64,000 bases of DNA from Legionella feeleii (GTDB lineage: Bacteria > Pseudomonadota > Gammaproteobacteria > Legionellales > Legionellaceae), in contig NZ_LNYB01000080.1 in the NCBI RefSeq assembly GCF_001467625.1, positions 62,001-126,000 on the forward strand, in the 5' to 3' direction. The notes beneath the pieces are model-generated. The model made no database searches. It was given only the letters and a program-made list of their open reading frames with translations, and was not told where the DNA came from. This document shows positions 7,853 through 17,472 of the stretch, in pieces. A program made the translations under genes and the position numbers. The first letter of the stretch is position 1; each line of letters starts with the position of its first letter.

Positions 7853-9952
7853 ATGCCCAAGACAGAAAAAATAAAAAAAGAAATTCTTTCATCAAGTCGG
7901 CAAAAAGATAAAGAACGGGTCGCACGGAAGTGGGCTAATACGTTCTTCTTTAATAATGATGCCGCTGCCGCTGCAGCGCGCCTTTTAATGAGCTGTGTTG
8001 CCCAAGGTGAACTTCTGGTAAGAGACTTTTCCACCACGGTGTTACAAAAACCCCATGCCTCTTTTTCGATTGCAGATTATCTTTCCCATGGTAGTCGGAT
8101 TGTCATTGATTACCATGAATTAAGCCCAGGGCAGCGCGATGAACTGTTAGCCCTTATTCCCGATACCCTAAATCCTGATTGTGTTGCACGCTCTGCGACT
8201 CATGATGCATCCAGGAATGGCGATGGCCTGATCATAGAAGGTAAAGGATTCCTTCTAGGGATGAAAGGGCAACTTCCCTCCGTATTAAAAAGCTATTGTG
8301 ATTTTGGAATCAATATCGCCATGGGAGGGAATGGCCAAACCAACGAAGTAGGCAAGACCATCAGGAGTAATGGTTACAGCGGCCATTTTTATATCCATCG
8401 CAATGATGCACAACAGTTACTAATGATGGGACTTGAACAAACAGCCCCTGTCGCGTCTTTTTGGGAGTTATTTCATAAAAAAAAGCAGGACGCTGAAGAC
8501 GAGCAATGGGGAACGGACCAGTATGGACAGGGGCATTCCCTAACCGGTGCATCGGATACCTATACTGCGGCCGGTTCTTTGTATTTTAGCGATCCGGTTC
8601 TGCAAGTTAAGTGCCTGGTAGAAGACAACTGTTTTCCACCGGACAAATATGGCGCCATGCATGTGAAATTAACCGATGAGAATTGGTTAGAGATTAAAAA
8701 AATGTTGGAAGAAATGAACAACGCCGATCAGGATTGTTTATTCAATATTTTGATGGAATCACCTGTTTCAGCAACGAAAGTTCCCAGAAAATACACCAAT
8801 TATCTTACAGTTGATTTTCGCCGTTATTTCCAATCTTTTTCTGACCTTTTTCTCGATTCAATGCAGAAAAATTTGGTAAAAGACCTACAAAATAAATTGT
8901 TAAAACTAATCAGGGAGTTTCAAGAAGGCATTGCCAATTATCAAGAGTTAGAAAGTTGCATCCAAACATTGCTCGAGCTTCCACTTCCTGAGCCATACAA
9001 AAAGGCAATTTCAGATTTTAAGGAATTGTTAGCAAAACAGCTTGATGAAAATAAAGGATTAGAGAAAAATTGCCAGCAATTTTTTCTGGACAAAGAATTT
9101 GAAGAACTGCAGGAAGAACAAGTCTGTACTTTGCAGAAATTGAGTCTGGTTGAAAATTTTTTTATTACTTATGCTGAGCTCTTCAAAAAAGAAAATGAAC
9201 AGGATTTATCGAATTTTATCGAGAGCTTACAACATTGTGGGAACTCATTAAGATCAATGACCGAGCCGTCGCCTGAGGATATGAGCAAAAGTTGGCAGGT
9301 ATTACCCGCCATCACAGCAGAGAGAATAATGCAGTTTAGATTGTGCCTGCTGGAGGCGACTAATTTGCTCGCCAAAATTCCTCAACTTTATTTAAGAAGT
9401 GAGTGGGAGGCTCTGAGAGCTTTAGTTTCAAAAGATAAGGCCGAAGATTTAAAGCTAATAGAAGAGTTGAGAGACAAAAACAAGGAATTACAATCCAAGT
9501 TAGAGCGCGCCAATCAAATAGAAGATAATTTATTACAGCGTGTCCAGCAAATTGCAACAGTAGTGGAACTATTTGGACGAATAGAAGGCGAAGTAAAAAC
9601 CCTTAAGGGCGATGCACGGCAAGAAGGTGATGATTTGGTTAAAACATTAAGGGGAAATATAAATAATTATTTAACCAATATGGATTATAAGCTTAAAAAT
9701 TTTCAACATGATTGCTGTGGAACGCTTGCAAAACCAAGGGAAAATCTTTATCAAAGAAGCAGTCTCCTGCGTCTTCTTGTTCAGGAAGCTTTCACTGCAG
9801 TATCCCTGCTATTTGTTGGATATGCGGCTGGAGTAGTTCACAATTACACTCGCTATGGTCAACTTACCTTCTGGAATTATAATAGTCGCGTGGAAACATT
9901 GAAAAAAGAATTGGAAATTTTAGTCCAGCCTCCAATAAGTTGCCCCGTATAA
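7853..9952 (+). CDS. Large hypothetical protein with coiled coil and C-terminal membrane segment; candidate effector
   Basis: I do not recognise a named family. The 699 residues divide into: a basic N-terminus (KTEKIKKE), an Ala run (AAAAAARLL, about 41-49), a globular region to about 310 rich in Gly and aromatic residues, with an NGYSGHFYIH block and a GHSLTGASDTYTAAGSLYFSD block that look like enzyme loops; a long helical region (330-600) with charged heptad-like stretches, strongest around ELRDKNKELQSKLERANQ; and a hydrophobic segment near residue 650 (AFTAVSLLFVGYAAGVV) that could insert in a membrane, followed by a 35-residue tail. This architecture (enzyme-like head, coiled coil, late membrane anchor) is common among Legionella effectors. 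The start ATG at 7853 has only a weak ribosome site. Confidence 0.75.
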   Translation: MPKTEKIKKEILSSSRQKDKERVARKWANTFFFNNDAAAAAARLLMSCVAQGELLVRDFSTTVLQKPHASFSIADYLSHGSRIVIDYHELSPGQRDELLALIPDTLNPDCVARSATHDASRNGDGLIIEGKGFLLGMKGQLPSVLKSYCDFGINIAMGGNGQTNEVGKTIRSNGYSGHFYIHRNDAQQLLMMGLEQTAPVASFWELFHKKKQDAEDEQWGTDQYGQGHSLTGASDTYTAAGSLYFSDPVLQVKCLVEDNCFPPDKYGAMHVKLTDENWLEIKKMLEEMNNADQDCLFNILMESPVSATKVPRKYTNYLTVDFRRYFQSFSDLFLDSMQKNLVKDLQNKLLKLIREFQEGIANYQELESCIQTLLELPLPEPYKKAISDFKELLAKQLDENKGLEKNCQQFFLDKEFEELQEEQVCTLQKLSLVENFFITYAELFKKENEQDLSNFIESLQHCGNSLRSMTEPSPEDMSKSWQVLPAITAERIMQFRLCLLEATNLLAKIPQLYLRSEWEALRALVSKDKAEDLKLIEELRDKNKELQSKLERANQIEDNLLQRVQQIATVVELFGRIEGEVKTLKGDARQEGDDLVKTLRGNINNYLTNMDYKLKNFQHDCCGTLAKPRENLYQRSSLLRLLVQEAFTAVSLLFVGYAAGVVHNYTRYGQLTFWNYNSRVETLKKELEILVQPPISCPV

Positions 9953-10206
9953 AATCAAAACAATAGCACAAACGATTAAATATCATCTGTGCGTCGTTAA
10001 GCCCTTCTATTTGTGCCAGGTTCTATCCAAGCAATACCCAGACTTATTGGTAGATCTATTGAAGACCAGGAGTGAAACGGAATCGCCTTAGTGGAGCGAA
10101 AGGATGGCTAAGGTTTATTTTGATATCCAGGCCGATGGGGAACGAGCCTGGCCTGGTGATGGAAATCAGGCAGGCTCATTGCTTTGCTTAATGGCGAAAG
10201 GATTGA

Positions 10207-11145
10207 TTATGCCAGATTTCCAATCCATTTAAGACCGGCATAAGGACCTTGAAATGCCAAATTGGTTGCAGAAGAAGTCAGTTGAGGCAAATCAAACACA
10301 CTAAAATAATTAACCACCATATAGCCTGCATCGGCAATCAGAGTACCTCGAGATAAATTATGGGTATAGGTTAAACCTAACTTTGCTTCAAGTTCCGGTA
10401 TCACTTCTAAAGTAGACGCGTAGGAAACGGGTGGAACGCCGGATGTGTCATTTGTTTCACTGTCACCGATGATGAGCGCACCGGCAAATTTTCCATACAC
10501 TGCGAAAGCGTTTGTAAAATTATAGATTAAGTCCATGCCTAAACGAGGACCAGCACCACTGAATTTTTGATTAAACCGATTATAAGTAGGTGTAGTTATC
10601 CCCGTATTAGGATTAAAAATGGATAGCGGAGCAAAATTGCCGCGTTTTAAATAGGTATATTGCACGCCCGCATGAAAGCGAATATCTTTAAATAGACCAA
10701 AATTGGCATGTTGTCCAAATTCCGCATTGACAGCGTTCCAGTGAAGAGCGATTTTATCATAGGCAAAATTTAACGTATTGCCAGAAATCAAACTCACATA
10801 GCTAATGCCGGGTGTTGTGAATTCATGATCAAAATGAACCCAATTAACATTAATATCGGCGCCAGTTCCAAAATGGTAGGACCCTTCCAATCTAAAAGCC
10901 CAGTTCCAATCATCATTTCTTTTATTGAAATGAATACTATCTCCGGAAGTAGAATACCCTAAAAAATTGTATTGATATTGATTTCCACTATAAGTTGGCT
11001 TGAGGTAGAGAGCCTGAACTCCCAAGTCCCAAGCAGTGGATGTGCAAGGAACGGTTACATTATCCGGATTGCAAACAGGCCCCATCGTTCCCGCAAAACT
11101 CAGACTACTGCTTAACGCTAAAATGGATAAAGCAATTTTTTTCAC
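10207..11145 (-). CDS. Legionella major outer membrane protein (MOMP) family beta-barrel
   Basis: A 312-residue outer-membrane barrel. Signal peptide MKKIALSILALSSSLSFA is followed by GTMGPVCNPDN and paired Cys residues typical of Legionella MOMP proteins, then alternating hydrophobic strands with many aromatic residues (WNWAFRLEGSYHFG, NVNWVHFDHEF, GPRLGMDLIYNF). The last strand ends GPYAGLKWIGNLA. The start is a GTG at 11143-11145 behind GGGAGA, which fits the signal peptide exactly. MOMP proteins act as porins and surface antigens. It stands alone between an effector-like gene and the NosP operon. A second, longer relative is at 38447-39454. Confidence 0.92.
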   Translation of the reverse strand: MKKIALSILALSSSLSFAGTMGPVCNPDNVTVPCTSTAWDLGVQALYLKPTYSGNQYQYNFLGYSTSGDSIHFNKRNDDWNWAFRLEGSYHFGTGADINVNWVHFDHEFTTPGISYVSLISGNTLNFAYDKIALHWNAVNAEFGQHANFGLFKDIRFHAGVQYTYLKRGNFAPLSIFNPNTGITTPTYNRFNQKFSGAGPRLGMDLIYNFTNAFAVYGKFAGALIIGDSETNDTSGVPPVSYASTLEVIPELEAKLGLTYTHNLSRGTLIADAGYMVVNYFSVFDLPQLTSSATNLAFQGPYAGLKWIGNLA

Positions 11146-11310
11146 TCGTTTCTCCCTAACTGGCTATGCAGAATACTTTCTGACTATTGAGCGCTACTTC
11201 GCGGGTAAAATTTTAGAGTATTGCGATTGATATAGATAGGGTTGCAATATCAAAATGCTATAAATTTGAGTGGGATATCTCACACGGAAGAATCGTGCCG
11301 CGCTTAGGCG

Positions 11311-13527
11311 CTAGACGTTTTTTTCTCTAAGAAGCCTTGCGGCCTCTTCGGGGGAGAGTGGTTTGCTCATTAGAAAGCCCTGAATGTCATGGCATTGCCT
11401 TTTCTTGAGAAACTGGAATTGGTTTTGTGTTTCTACCCCTTCCGCAATAATATTAAAATTCATACTTTGAGCAATTGCTATAATCGCATCAATGATGGCT
11501 TCGTCTCCTGGTGATTTTGAAATATTCTGAATGAAGGACTGATCTATTTTTAGGCTATCAACAGCCACTTGTTTTAAGAGATTCAAACTGGAATTTCCCG
11601 TCCCAAAATCATCCAGGATGATTTGTACTCCCATAGATTTCAGTTTTTTAATGATTTTTTGTATTTCTCTATCAATAATGACATTTTCAGTTATTTCTAT
11701 TTCTAACCACTGAGGCTCTATGGAATATTCTTGTAAAATACTTTGTACTGTTGCAAGGAAATTGCGTTGCCTTAGCTGTTTGCTTGCCACGTTACATGCG
11801 ACGGGAATTTCAGGCAGCCCTTTTTTGCGCCACTCTCTAATTTGTCGGCAAGTTTCTCGCAATACCCACTCCCCAATCGGCACAATAAGCCCTGAACTCT
11901 CGGCAGTTGGGATAAAATCCAAAGGTAAGATAATTCCCTTTTTAGGATGATTCCATCTAATCAACGCTTCCATAGAACGAATCTGCCGGGTATTGATCTC
12001 AAATTGAGGTTGGTAAAGAAGAAAAAACTCATGATTGATAATTGCTTTCTGCAAGTCCAACTCTTGTTGAAATTGCAGGCTTGTCTGTTTATTAAGCTTG
12101 TTTGTATAAAATGAGAATTGGTTGCCGCCAAGGAATTTTGCATGGTACATCGCCATATCCGCATTACTTAATAAGGTGTTAACCGTTTTACCATCAGTTG
12201 GATAGACACTAATACCGATACTGGCATAAACATTGATGTTTTTACCGGTGACATGGAAAGGCTTTAAAAAAGATTTAAGAATCTTTTGAGCGACAGTAAC
12301 AATTTGCGCTTCAGAACCAAGGGATGGGAAAATCATTACAAATTCATCGCCGCCTAATCTGGACAGAGTATCTTCTTTACGAGCCAACGATCGTAATCGT
12401 TCAGCAACTGCACAAAGTAACTGATCACCTGCATCATGACTTAAGCTGTCATTGATCATTTTAAACCGATCCAAATCAAAAAATAATACAGCGAATTTTT
12501 TTTTATAACGCGCATGACTACTGATGATATGTTCAATACGGTCAATTAATAATAATCGATTGGGTAGTTTGGTTAATGCATCATGAGTAGCTTGATACTC
12601 CAATTTTTCCTTTAATTTCGCTTGTTCAGTGATATCTCTAAAGCTCCATACCCGTCCTACTGTTTGAGAACCAACGCGATGAGGTTTGGAACAGCACTCA
12701 ACAACATTGCCGTTTTTAAAATAATAAGTCTGAATACTGGAATCATCGATATGGATAGAAAATTCTTTCACTTGCAGCGCATGCTGGTCTGAATTTAAAA
12801 GCTGCGTTGACATGTCTTTAATTAATTTAGGCTCATTTGCCTTTTTCATGCTCGATTCAGTTATGTTCCATAACTTGACGAATTGCATGTTGTAATCAAC
12901 GATTTTTCCCTGTAAATCGACCACCAAAATACCATCCGAAGAGGATTCAATGGTTGCTCGTAATAATGAGAGTGACTGTTGTAAAGACTCTGTTCGTTCA
13001 TCCACTAGTTGATTTAAAAATTCAGTGTGTTTTTGCGTTTCCTTCGCCAATACCCATTTTTGAGTTAACGCACTGGCTAATTGTCTTACCGCAATCACAT
13101 CAAAGGGTTTTTTCAGTACCAATAAATTATCACTTAAGCCTAAAGCATTGACTGTTTCTTCCCAGGAATAATCGGAGTAGGCGCTACAAATAACAATTTG
13201 CATTTCTGGATCAATAGCCCAAATACGTGTAATGGTTTCAATACCGTCGATGCCAGGAGGCATTCTTATATCAATAAAAGCAAGGGCATAGGGCCTGCCT
13301 TCTTCGAGTGAACGCTTTACTTTCTCTATCCCTTCAATACCTTGACTGGCCACATCGATTTCAAACTCGGGTAGGGATAATCCCGGATGTTGGGTGTTAT
13401 CAAATAATTCCTCATCAAATTTATTTAACAATATGGAGCTTTTGCTAACATTTAATATTTTCATAAAATCACGATGAATTGCCGGATTGTCATCGATAAC
13501 CAGAATGCGAAAGGAGGAAGTCTTCAT
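11311..13527 (-). CDS. Response regulator with REC, PAS, GGDEF and EAL domains (c-di-GMP turnover)
   Basis: A 738-residue cyclic-di-GMP enzyme controlled by phosphorylation. REC domain (1-150) starts RILVIDDNPAIHRDF with the phospho-acceptor Asp in AFIDIRMPP. A PAS domain follows (about 190-300). The GGDEF domain (about 315-480) has an intact LSRLGGDEFVMIF active site, and the EAL domain (about 490-735) has intact SMEALIRW, EITENV and DDFGTGNSS metal-binding motifs, so both diguanylate cyclase and phosphodiesterase activity are possible. The gene overlaps the end of the kinase gene by four bases (ATGA-type), a sign of coupled translation and a cognate pair. It matches the last member of the NosP/NahK cassette described in L. 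pneumophila, where nitric oxide changes c-di-GMP output. Confidence 0.92.
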   Translation of the reverse strand: MKTSSFRILVIDDNPAIHRDFMKILNVSKSSILLNKFDEELFDNTQHPGLSLPEFEIDVASQGIEGIEKVKRSLEEGRPYALAFIDIRMPPGIDGIETITRIWAIDPEMQIVICSAYSDYSWEETVNALGLSDNLLVLKKPFDVIAVRQLASALTQKWVLAKETQKHTEFLNQLVDERTESLQQSLSLLRATIESSSDGILVVDLQGKIVDYNMQFVKLWNITESSMKKANEPKLIKDMSTQLLNSDQHALQVKEFSIHIDDSSIQTYYFKNGNVVECCSKPHRVGSQTVGRVWSFRDITEQAKLKEKLEYQATHDALTKLPNRLLLIDRIEHIISSHARYKKKFAVLFFDLDRFKMINDSLSHDAGDQLLCAVAERLRSLARKEDTLSRLGGDEFVMIFPSLGSEAQIVTVAQKILKSFLKPFHVTGKNINVYASIGISVYPTDGKTVNTLLSNADMAMYHAKFLGGNQFSFYTNKLNKQTSLQFQQELDLQKAIINHEFFLLYQPQFEINTRQIRSMEALIRWNHPKKGIILPLDFIPTAESSGLIVPIGEWVLRETCRQIREWRKKGLPEIPVACNVASKQLRQRNFLATVQSILQEYSIEPQWLEIEITENVIIDREIQKIIKKLKSMGVQIILDDFGTGNSSLNLLKQVAVDSLKIDQSFIQNISKSPGDEAIIDAIIAIAQSMNFNIIAEGVETQNQFQFLKKRQCHDIQGFLMSKPLSPEEAARLLREKNV

Positions 13528-14942
13528 AGGCTACCTCGCGCCACATTTTCCTCGCTGATGGGTAGTTCCAGGATAAATTGCGCTCCTTTTCCGGCACCAT
13601 TACTTTCAGCATTCAGTGTACCCCCCAGATCTCGTGCATAAATTGCAGAACAATGAAGCCCGAAACCATGACCCGTTTTCTTGGTTGTAAATCCAAAAGA
13701 GAAAATTCTATCTAAATTGCTTTTATCAATGCCAATCCCATTATCTGATACTTTAATATTAAGATGGTTATCATTGGTTCTGCTGACTGAAACAACGATT
13801 TCCTTGGGACCATTGACCTCAGGTAATAAAACAGAATCTTTTGCATTAGTAAGTAAATTGGTTAAGATTTGAAATAGCTTGGATTTATCGGTTACAAAAT
13901 CACTGATTTCCGGGGCAATCTCAATTTGAACATCAATTTGATGTTTTTCCAGTATGACTGATTTCACAGCGTTACGAATCAAATCAGGTATTGAAATTTT
14001 TTCTGTTAAATTGGATACGCCACTGAGTGATTGCTGCATTGCGATAATTTCATTGATATGATTAATATTGTTTTCAAGGGTGTTGGCTTCTTTTATATTC
14101 TCTTCATATTCTTCATAGAGCGCTTTTGACAAGGCATCCAGATAAGGAAGAATCAATTTCCCTTTAGGGTCATTCAATAAATAGTCACTTAAACGACTGA
14201 TATTTTCATCCAGCATCGTTTTGATAGCCGATATTTTTTTGTAATGATCCCTGGCGACGTTTTTCCTTAGAATGAGAGTAGAAACATTGACGCTATTTAA
14301 TAGATTGCCCACGTTATGAAGAATTGATGTGGCTACCTCGGACATTCCAGCAAGACGAGCAGTTGATAACAGTTTATTATTAAGCTCATGAAGTTGCTCT
14401 TCGATTAGTTTCCTTTTGGTTATATCCATTAAAACGCCCGATATTTGGTTTTTTTCAGGAGTTGCTTTTCCTATGGCTCTGTACCATTTGTAGTTATTGT
14501 CTTTGCTTTTTACCCTCAACTCATAATCATAACCAACTTTTTGTTCCAGGGCCTTTTCGATCATATTTTTTAACCGCGCTTTATCATTTGGATGCACAAG
14601 CTCTAAAAATTCAATATAGCTAAGCGCTGTATTACTTGGAGGTATCTCCAGAATTTTATAAAGTCCTTTTGACCAGGTGGTTATATTGCTATCCTTGTCA
14701 TAATACCAGTAACCCATTTTGGCAATGTCCTGGGCATATTCCAATTTGGCATTAATGTCCCGCATTTCTTTCGAAGAAATATCAATAGAGCGTTCCAGTA
14801 AATATCGGTCCTGGTCGTTTTCGAAGTAAGTTTTATTAATATGTAAAATAAATTCCATCCATTTTTCCACGTCCTGTGGTAATTCATCAGGTTTAATATT
14901 AAATTTGTTCAGCTGACGCTGTAACAACCGATGTATTTCCAT
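13524..14942 (-). CDS. nahK: Sensor histidine kinase of the NosP module (NahK-like)
   Basis: Cytosolic histidine kinase of 472 residues with no membrane segment. Order: helical N-terminus, PAS/PAC domain (about 75-180, KMGYWYYDKDSNITTWS), a dimerisation/phosphoacceptor region with the atypical His box ILHNVGNLLNSV near residue 210, and a HATPase_c domain with NLLTNAKDS (N box), SDNGIGI (G1) and GHGFGLH (G2). Absence of transmembrane helices means the signal comes from a partner protein; the upstream gene encodes a FIST-domain protein of the NosP type, which binds heme and nitric oxide and inhibits its kinase. The downstream overlapping gene encodes the REC-GGDEF-EAL target. The symbol is by analogy to the L. 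pneumophila cassette. Confidence 0.88.
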   Translation of the reverse strand: MEIHRLLQRQLNKFNIKPDELPQDVEKWMEFILHINKTYFENDQDRYLLERSIDISSKEMRDINAKLEYAQDIAKMGYWYYDKDSNITTWSKGLYKILEIPPSNTALSYIEFLELVHPNDKARLKNMIEKALEQKVGYDYELRVKSKDNNYKWYRAIGKATPEKNQISGVLMDITKRKLIEEQLHELNNKLLSTARLAGMSEVATSILHNVGNLLNSVNVSTLILRKNVARDHYKKISAIKTMLDENISRLSDYLLNDPKGKLILPYLDALSKALYEEYEENIKEANTLENNINHINEIIAMQQSLSGVSNLTEKISIPDLIRNAVKSVILEKHQIDVQIEIAPEISDFVTDKSKLFQILTNLLTNAKDSVLLPEVNGPKEIVVSVSRTNDNHLNIKVSDNGIGIDKSNLDRIFSFGFTTKKTGHGFGLHCSAIYARDLGGTLNAESNGAGKGAQFILELPISEENVARGSL

Positions 14943-14965
14943 ATTATTTTAAGGATCCCTTGTTT

Positions 14966-16129
14966 TTATAAACTTTCAAGTAATGTTGTAATGGTCATGG
15001 TTTGGTTATGTAATTCACAGTTTCCAACTGTCAGTGGGGAAAGCTCACCATAAGAATAAAAGCCAATTTGAAGTGATCCACTGGGTATTGATTGGAAAGT
15101 GGTTTCTGTTTCTTCTTCTGCGCGCCCACCTAACAGCAGCCTTCTCCCTACACAGCTAATATCAATTGCTAAAACAGGCTGTTGATTTAACCTATTATTT
15201 TTAAACAGAATATTATTTGCAGCTTCGCCGGCTTCGTCAGCACTTTCAATAAGCCTGTCAAAATTAGCCCGCATTAGTTGGGCATAGTACCCCTGAGGCA
15301 AATCACCAGCAAAAGTTAGCGATTGAGATGTTTCGTCGATACCCAGGATCGTGCGTACAATATGTTGCGAATCAGGATTAGACGGGTTACGGATAGCGAG
15401 TGGATAAAGCAAGCCAGCAGCTGGTAATTCAGACGCTCTATCACCAAGATAGGTTTTATAGAGTTTTAACGCAGGCTGATTGTCCAGTTCATAGAGAATA
15501 TTTCCTTTCGAGCGGGTAATCCTTCTTTCTGGGCCAAAAATATCCCAGCCCCCTCGCGATCCATGCCCTACATGAATTTGGTCGCCATACAACCCTACTG
15601 CTCCGATGCAATGATCGATAATTTGTCCATCGTAAATAATCCAGGTGTTTTTAAAATCTGCACCATCCCCGGCCAGACCACCAGTAATAGTGACTTCATT
15701 TGCAGAATTCCTATTTAATCCTTTGATCAATTCAGATCCGTTAACATTTAACCCATCAGATAAAACAAATATCCCTTTGGGATTCTGATTTTGGTGTAAG
15801 GATTTAGCCAATTGGGCACCTGCCCTCAACGATTCTTCAGCGTTTTTAACCTCTGCTTTTGCCAACTGAAGCGTTGTAGACTCAAATTGAGCTACAGCTA
15901 CGGCAATACTATTATCAAAAATATCAGGTCCAAAAATTTCCCCTGCTGTTGAACACCCAATGATTTTTGATTTTTTATAGGCTTGTGCCAGTTCTTGAAT
16001 GGGTTTTGTGTTCGTTCTAAATGCTGGGCTGGCAAACACTAAAATCAGGGTATTTGTAGAGTCCAGCTCAGGGAATTTCTCAATACTCCATCCTTGGTTT
16101 TGAATGTATTGAAATGATTGAATTTTCAT
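14966..16129 (-). CDS. nosP: FIST-domain heme nitric-oxide sensor (NosP-like)
   Basis: A 387-residue FIST_N plus FIST_C protein. Features of the FIST_N half include LILVFASPAF, KIIGCSTAGEIFGPD and GIFVLSDGLNVNGSELIKGLN; the FIST_C half has GGWDIFGPERRITRSKGN, ELPAAGLLYPLAIR, and the closing FYSYGELSP near the end. No signal peptide or membrane helices. In L. pneumophila and Pseudomonas a gene of this type directly upstream of a soluble histidine kinase encodes NosP, a hemoprotein that senses nitric oxide. Here the same order (FIST, kinase, GGDEF-EAL regulator) occurs with a 23-base gap to the kinase gene. It is the first gene of the operon and the promoter must lie in the AT-rich 16130-16187 interval, shared with the opposite-strand gene downstream. 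Confidence 0.9.
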   Translation of the reverse strand: MKIQSFQYIQNQGWSIEKFPELDSTNTLILVFASPAFRTNTKPIQELAQAYKKSKIIGCSTAGEIFGPDIFDNSIAVAVAQFESTTLQLAKAEVKNAEESLRAGAQLAKSLHQNQNPKGIFVLSDGLNVNGSELIKGLNRNSANEVTITGGLAGDGADFKNTWIIYDGQIIDHCIGAVGLYGDQIHVGHGSRGGWDIFGPERRITRSKGNILYELDNQPALKLYKTYLGDRASELPAAGLLYPLAIRNPSNPDSQHIVRTILGIDETSQSLTFAGDLPQGYYAQLMRANFDRLIESADEAGEAANNILFKNNRLNQQPVLAIDISCVGRRLLLGGRAEEETETTFQSIPSGSLQIGFYSYGELSPLTVGNCELHNQTMTITTLLESL

Positions 16130-16346
16130 TATGTTAATGTTTATACAATTAATTTATGATTAATTATAGTACATATTCACACGCTTATTGTTTGATAAAA
16201 AAGGAAAAAAAGCCTTCCGTTCTCATTTTTATCGCATAAAAACTCCCTTTGCTGTTTCATTCCATTATTCCTCGCAGCCATCTACTTTATTTCAAAATGT
16301 AGCATTATATATTAAAGTATTATATTATTGGTTTTTTGGAGAAAAT

Positions 16347-16559
16347 ATGGGCATAGTAAAAATTTCTGATGAGTTGCACGAAGCAACGAAAGTGATGGCA
16401 AGAGCAATGAGTCGCTCCATCAATTCTCAGGCTGAATACTGGATTAGGATAGGAAAAATGGCAGAAGAAAACCCATCAATTACTTATTCTGAAATTCTCA
16501 AAATTTTAATTAATCAAGCCTCATCTGGTGAAATACGCGATGTTAGTGAAGACTTCTGA
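16347..16559 (+). CDS. ParD-like antitoxin/ribbon-helix-helix protein
   Basis: A 70-residue protein starting at ATG 16347 behind TGGAGAA. The frame continues open upstream but without a ribosome site. The N-terminus MGIVKISDELHEATKVMARAMSRSINSQAEYWIRIGK has the short strand followed by two helices expected of a ribbon-helix-helix DNA-binding fold, as in ParD-like antitoxins. There is no ParE-type toxin next to it; instead its last 20 bases overlap a methionine aminopeptidase gene. This ParD-like plus Map pairing suggests that the small protein regulates map, or forms an unusual two-gene module. No evidence for toxicity is visible. Confidence 0.75.
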   Translation: MGIVKISDELHEATKVMARAMSRSINSQAEYWIRIGKMAEENPSITYSEILKILINQASSGEIRDVSEDF

Positions 16560-17301
16560 AGAAATAGAAAAAATGCGAGTTGTCGGTAATTTGGCTGCCT
16601 CTGTACTTCAAATGATAGGACCTTATGTGACTGAAGGTACAAGCACCAATGAGCTGGAGCGAATTTGTCGCCAATACATTCTCGAGGACTTAAGGGCCAC
16701 TCCCTCAACACTAAACCATTATGGGTTTCCCGCATGCATTTGTACGTCCATCAATCATGTGGTTTGCCATGGTATCCCTTCCGATAAAAAACTTAAAAAT
16801 GGCGATATCATTAATATCGATGTGACTGTACAAAAAAACGGTTATATTGGGGATACCAGCAAAATGTTTCTCGTGGGCAATGTAAAACCTTTTGCGAAAA
16901 AATTAGTAGAAGTTACCCAGGAATGCTTATATAAAGCGATTTCGATAGTCCGTCCTGGAACGTATCTTGGCGATATAGGCAGCATAATCCAAACCCATGC
17001 AGAACAGCAGGGCTATTCGGTAGTACGGGAGTTTGGAGGGCATGGAATTGGCCGATCAATGTGGGAAGACCCCCATGTGATGCATGTTGGCAAACCAAAT
17101 ACCGGATTACAATTACAGGCTGGCATGACTTTTACTATAGAACCCATGCTCAATTTGGGTCGTAAAGAAATCAAAACTTTAGGCGATGGTTGGACTGTTG
17201 TCACCAAAGATCACAAATTATCTGCACAGTGGGAACATACTATTCTTGTAACCGATCATGGATACGAGATACTTACCTTAAGACCCGATGAACAATTGTA
17301 A
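16540..17301 (+). CDS. map: Type I methionine aminopeptidase
   Basis: Removes the initiator methionine from nascent proteins; cytosolic dinuclear metalloenzyme. The five metal ligands of the pita-bread fold are recognisable: Asp in NIDVTVQ and Asp in YIGDTSKMF, His in GGHGIGRSMWEDPH, Glu in FTIEPMLNLG, and Glu in AQWEHTILV. At 253 residues it is a normal type I enzyme. The start is ambiguous: ATG 16540 overlaps the ParD-like gene by 20 bases; GTG 16528 is four codons earlier. Bacteria generally have an essential map beside rpsB; this copy, in tandem with a ParD-like gene and not in a ribosomal context, is probably a second paralogue. Confidence 0.92.
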   Translation: MLVKTSEEIEKMRVVGNLAASVLQMIGPYVTEGTSTNELERICRQYILEDLRATPSTLNHYGFPACICTSINHVVCHGIPSDKKLKNGDIINIDVTVQKNGYIGDTSKMFLVGNVKPFAKKLVEVTQECLYKAISIVRPGTYLGDIGSIIQTHAEQQGYSVVREFGGHGIGRSMWEDPHVMHVGKPNTGLQLQAGMTFTIEPMLNLGRKEIKTLGDGWTVVTKDHKLSAQWEHTILVTDHGYEILTLRPDEQL

Positions 17302-17472
17302 CTATCTATCTTATTAAGCGACAATTCAAGGTTTTATCGGCCGCTTCATACTGGCATGATGATAGTCTTGCAAGCACATAAACGTCACGATACACTGGGC
17401 GCGTGTCATTGCCATATCGCTTGGGCTTACATGGTTTTGATCAACAAGGATGAATCGATTGTTAGGGAAAGA

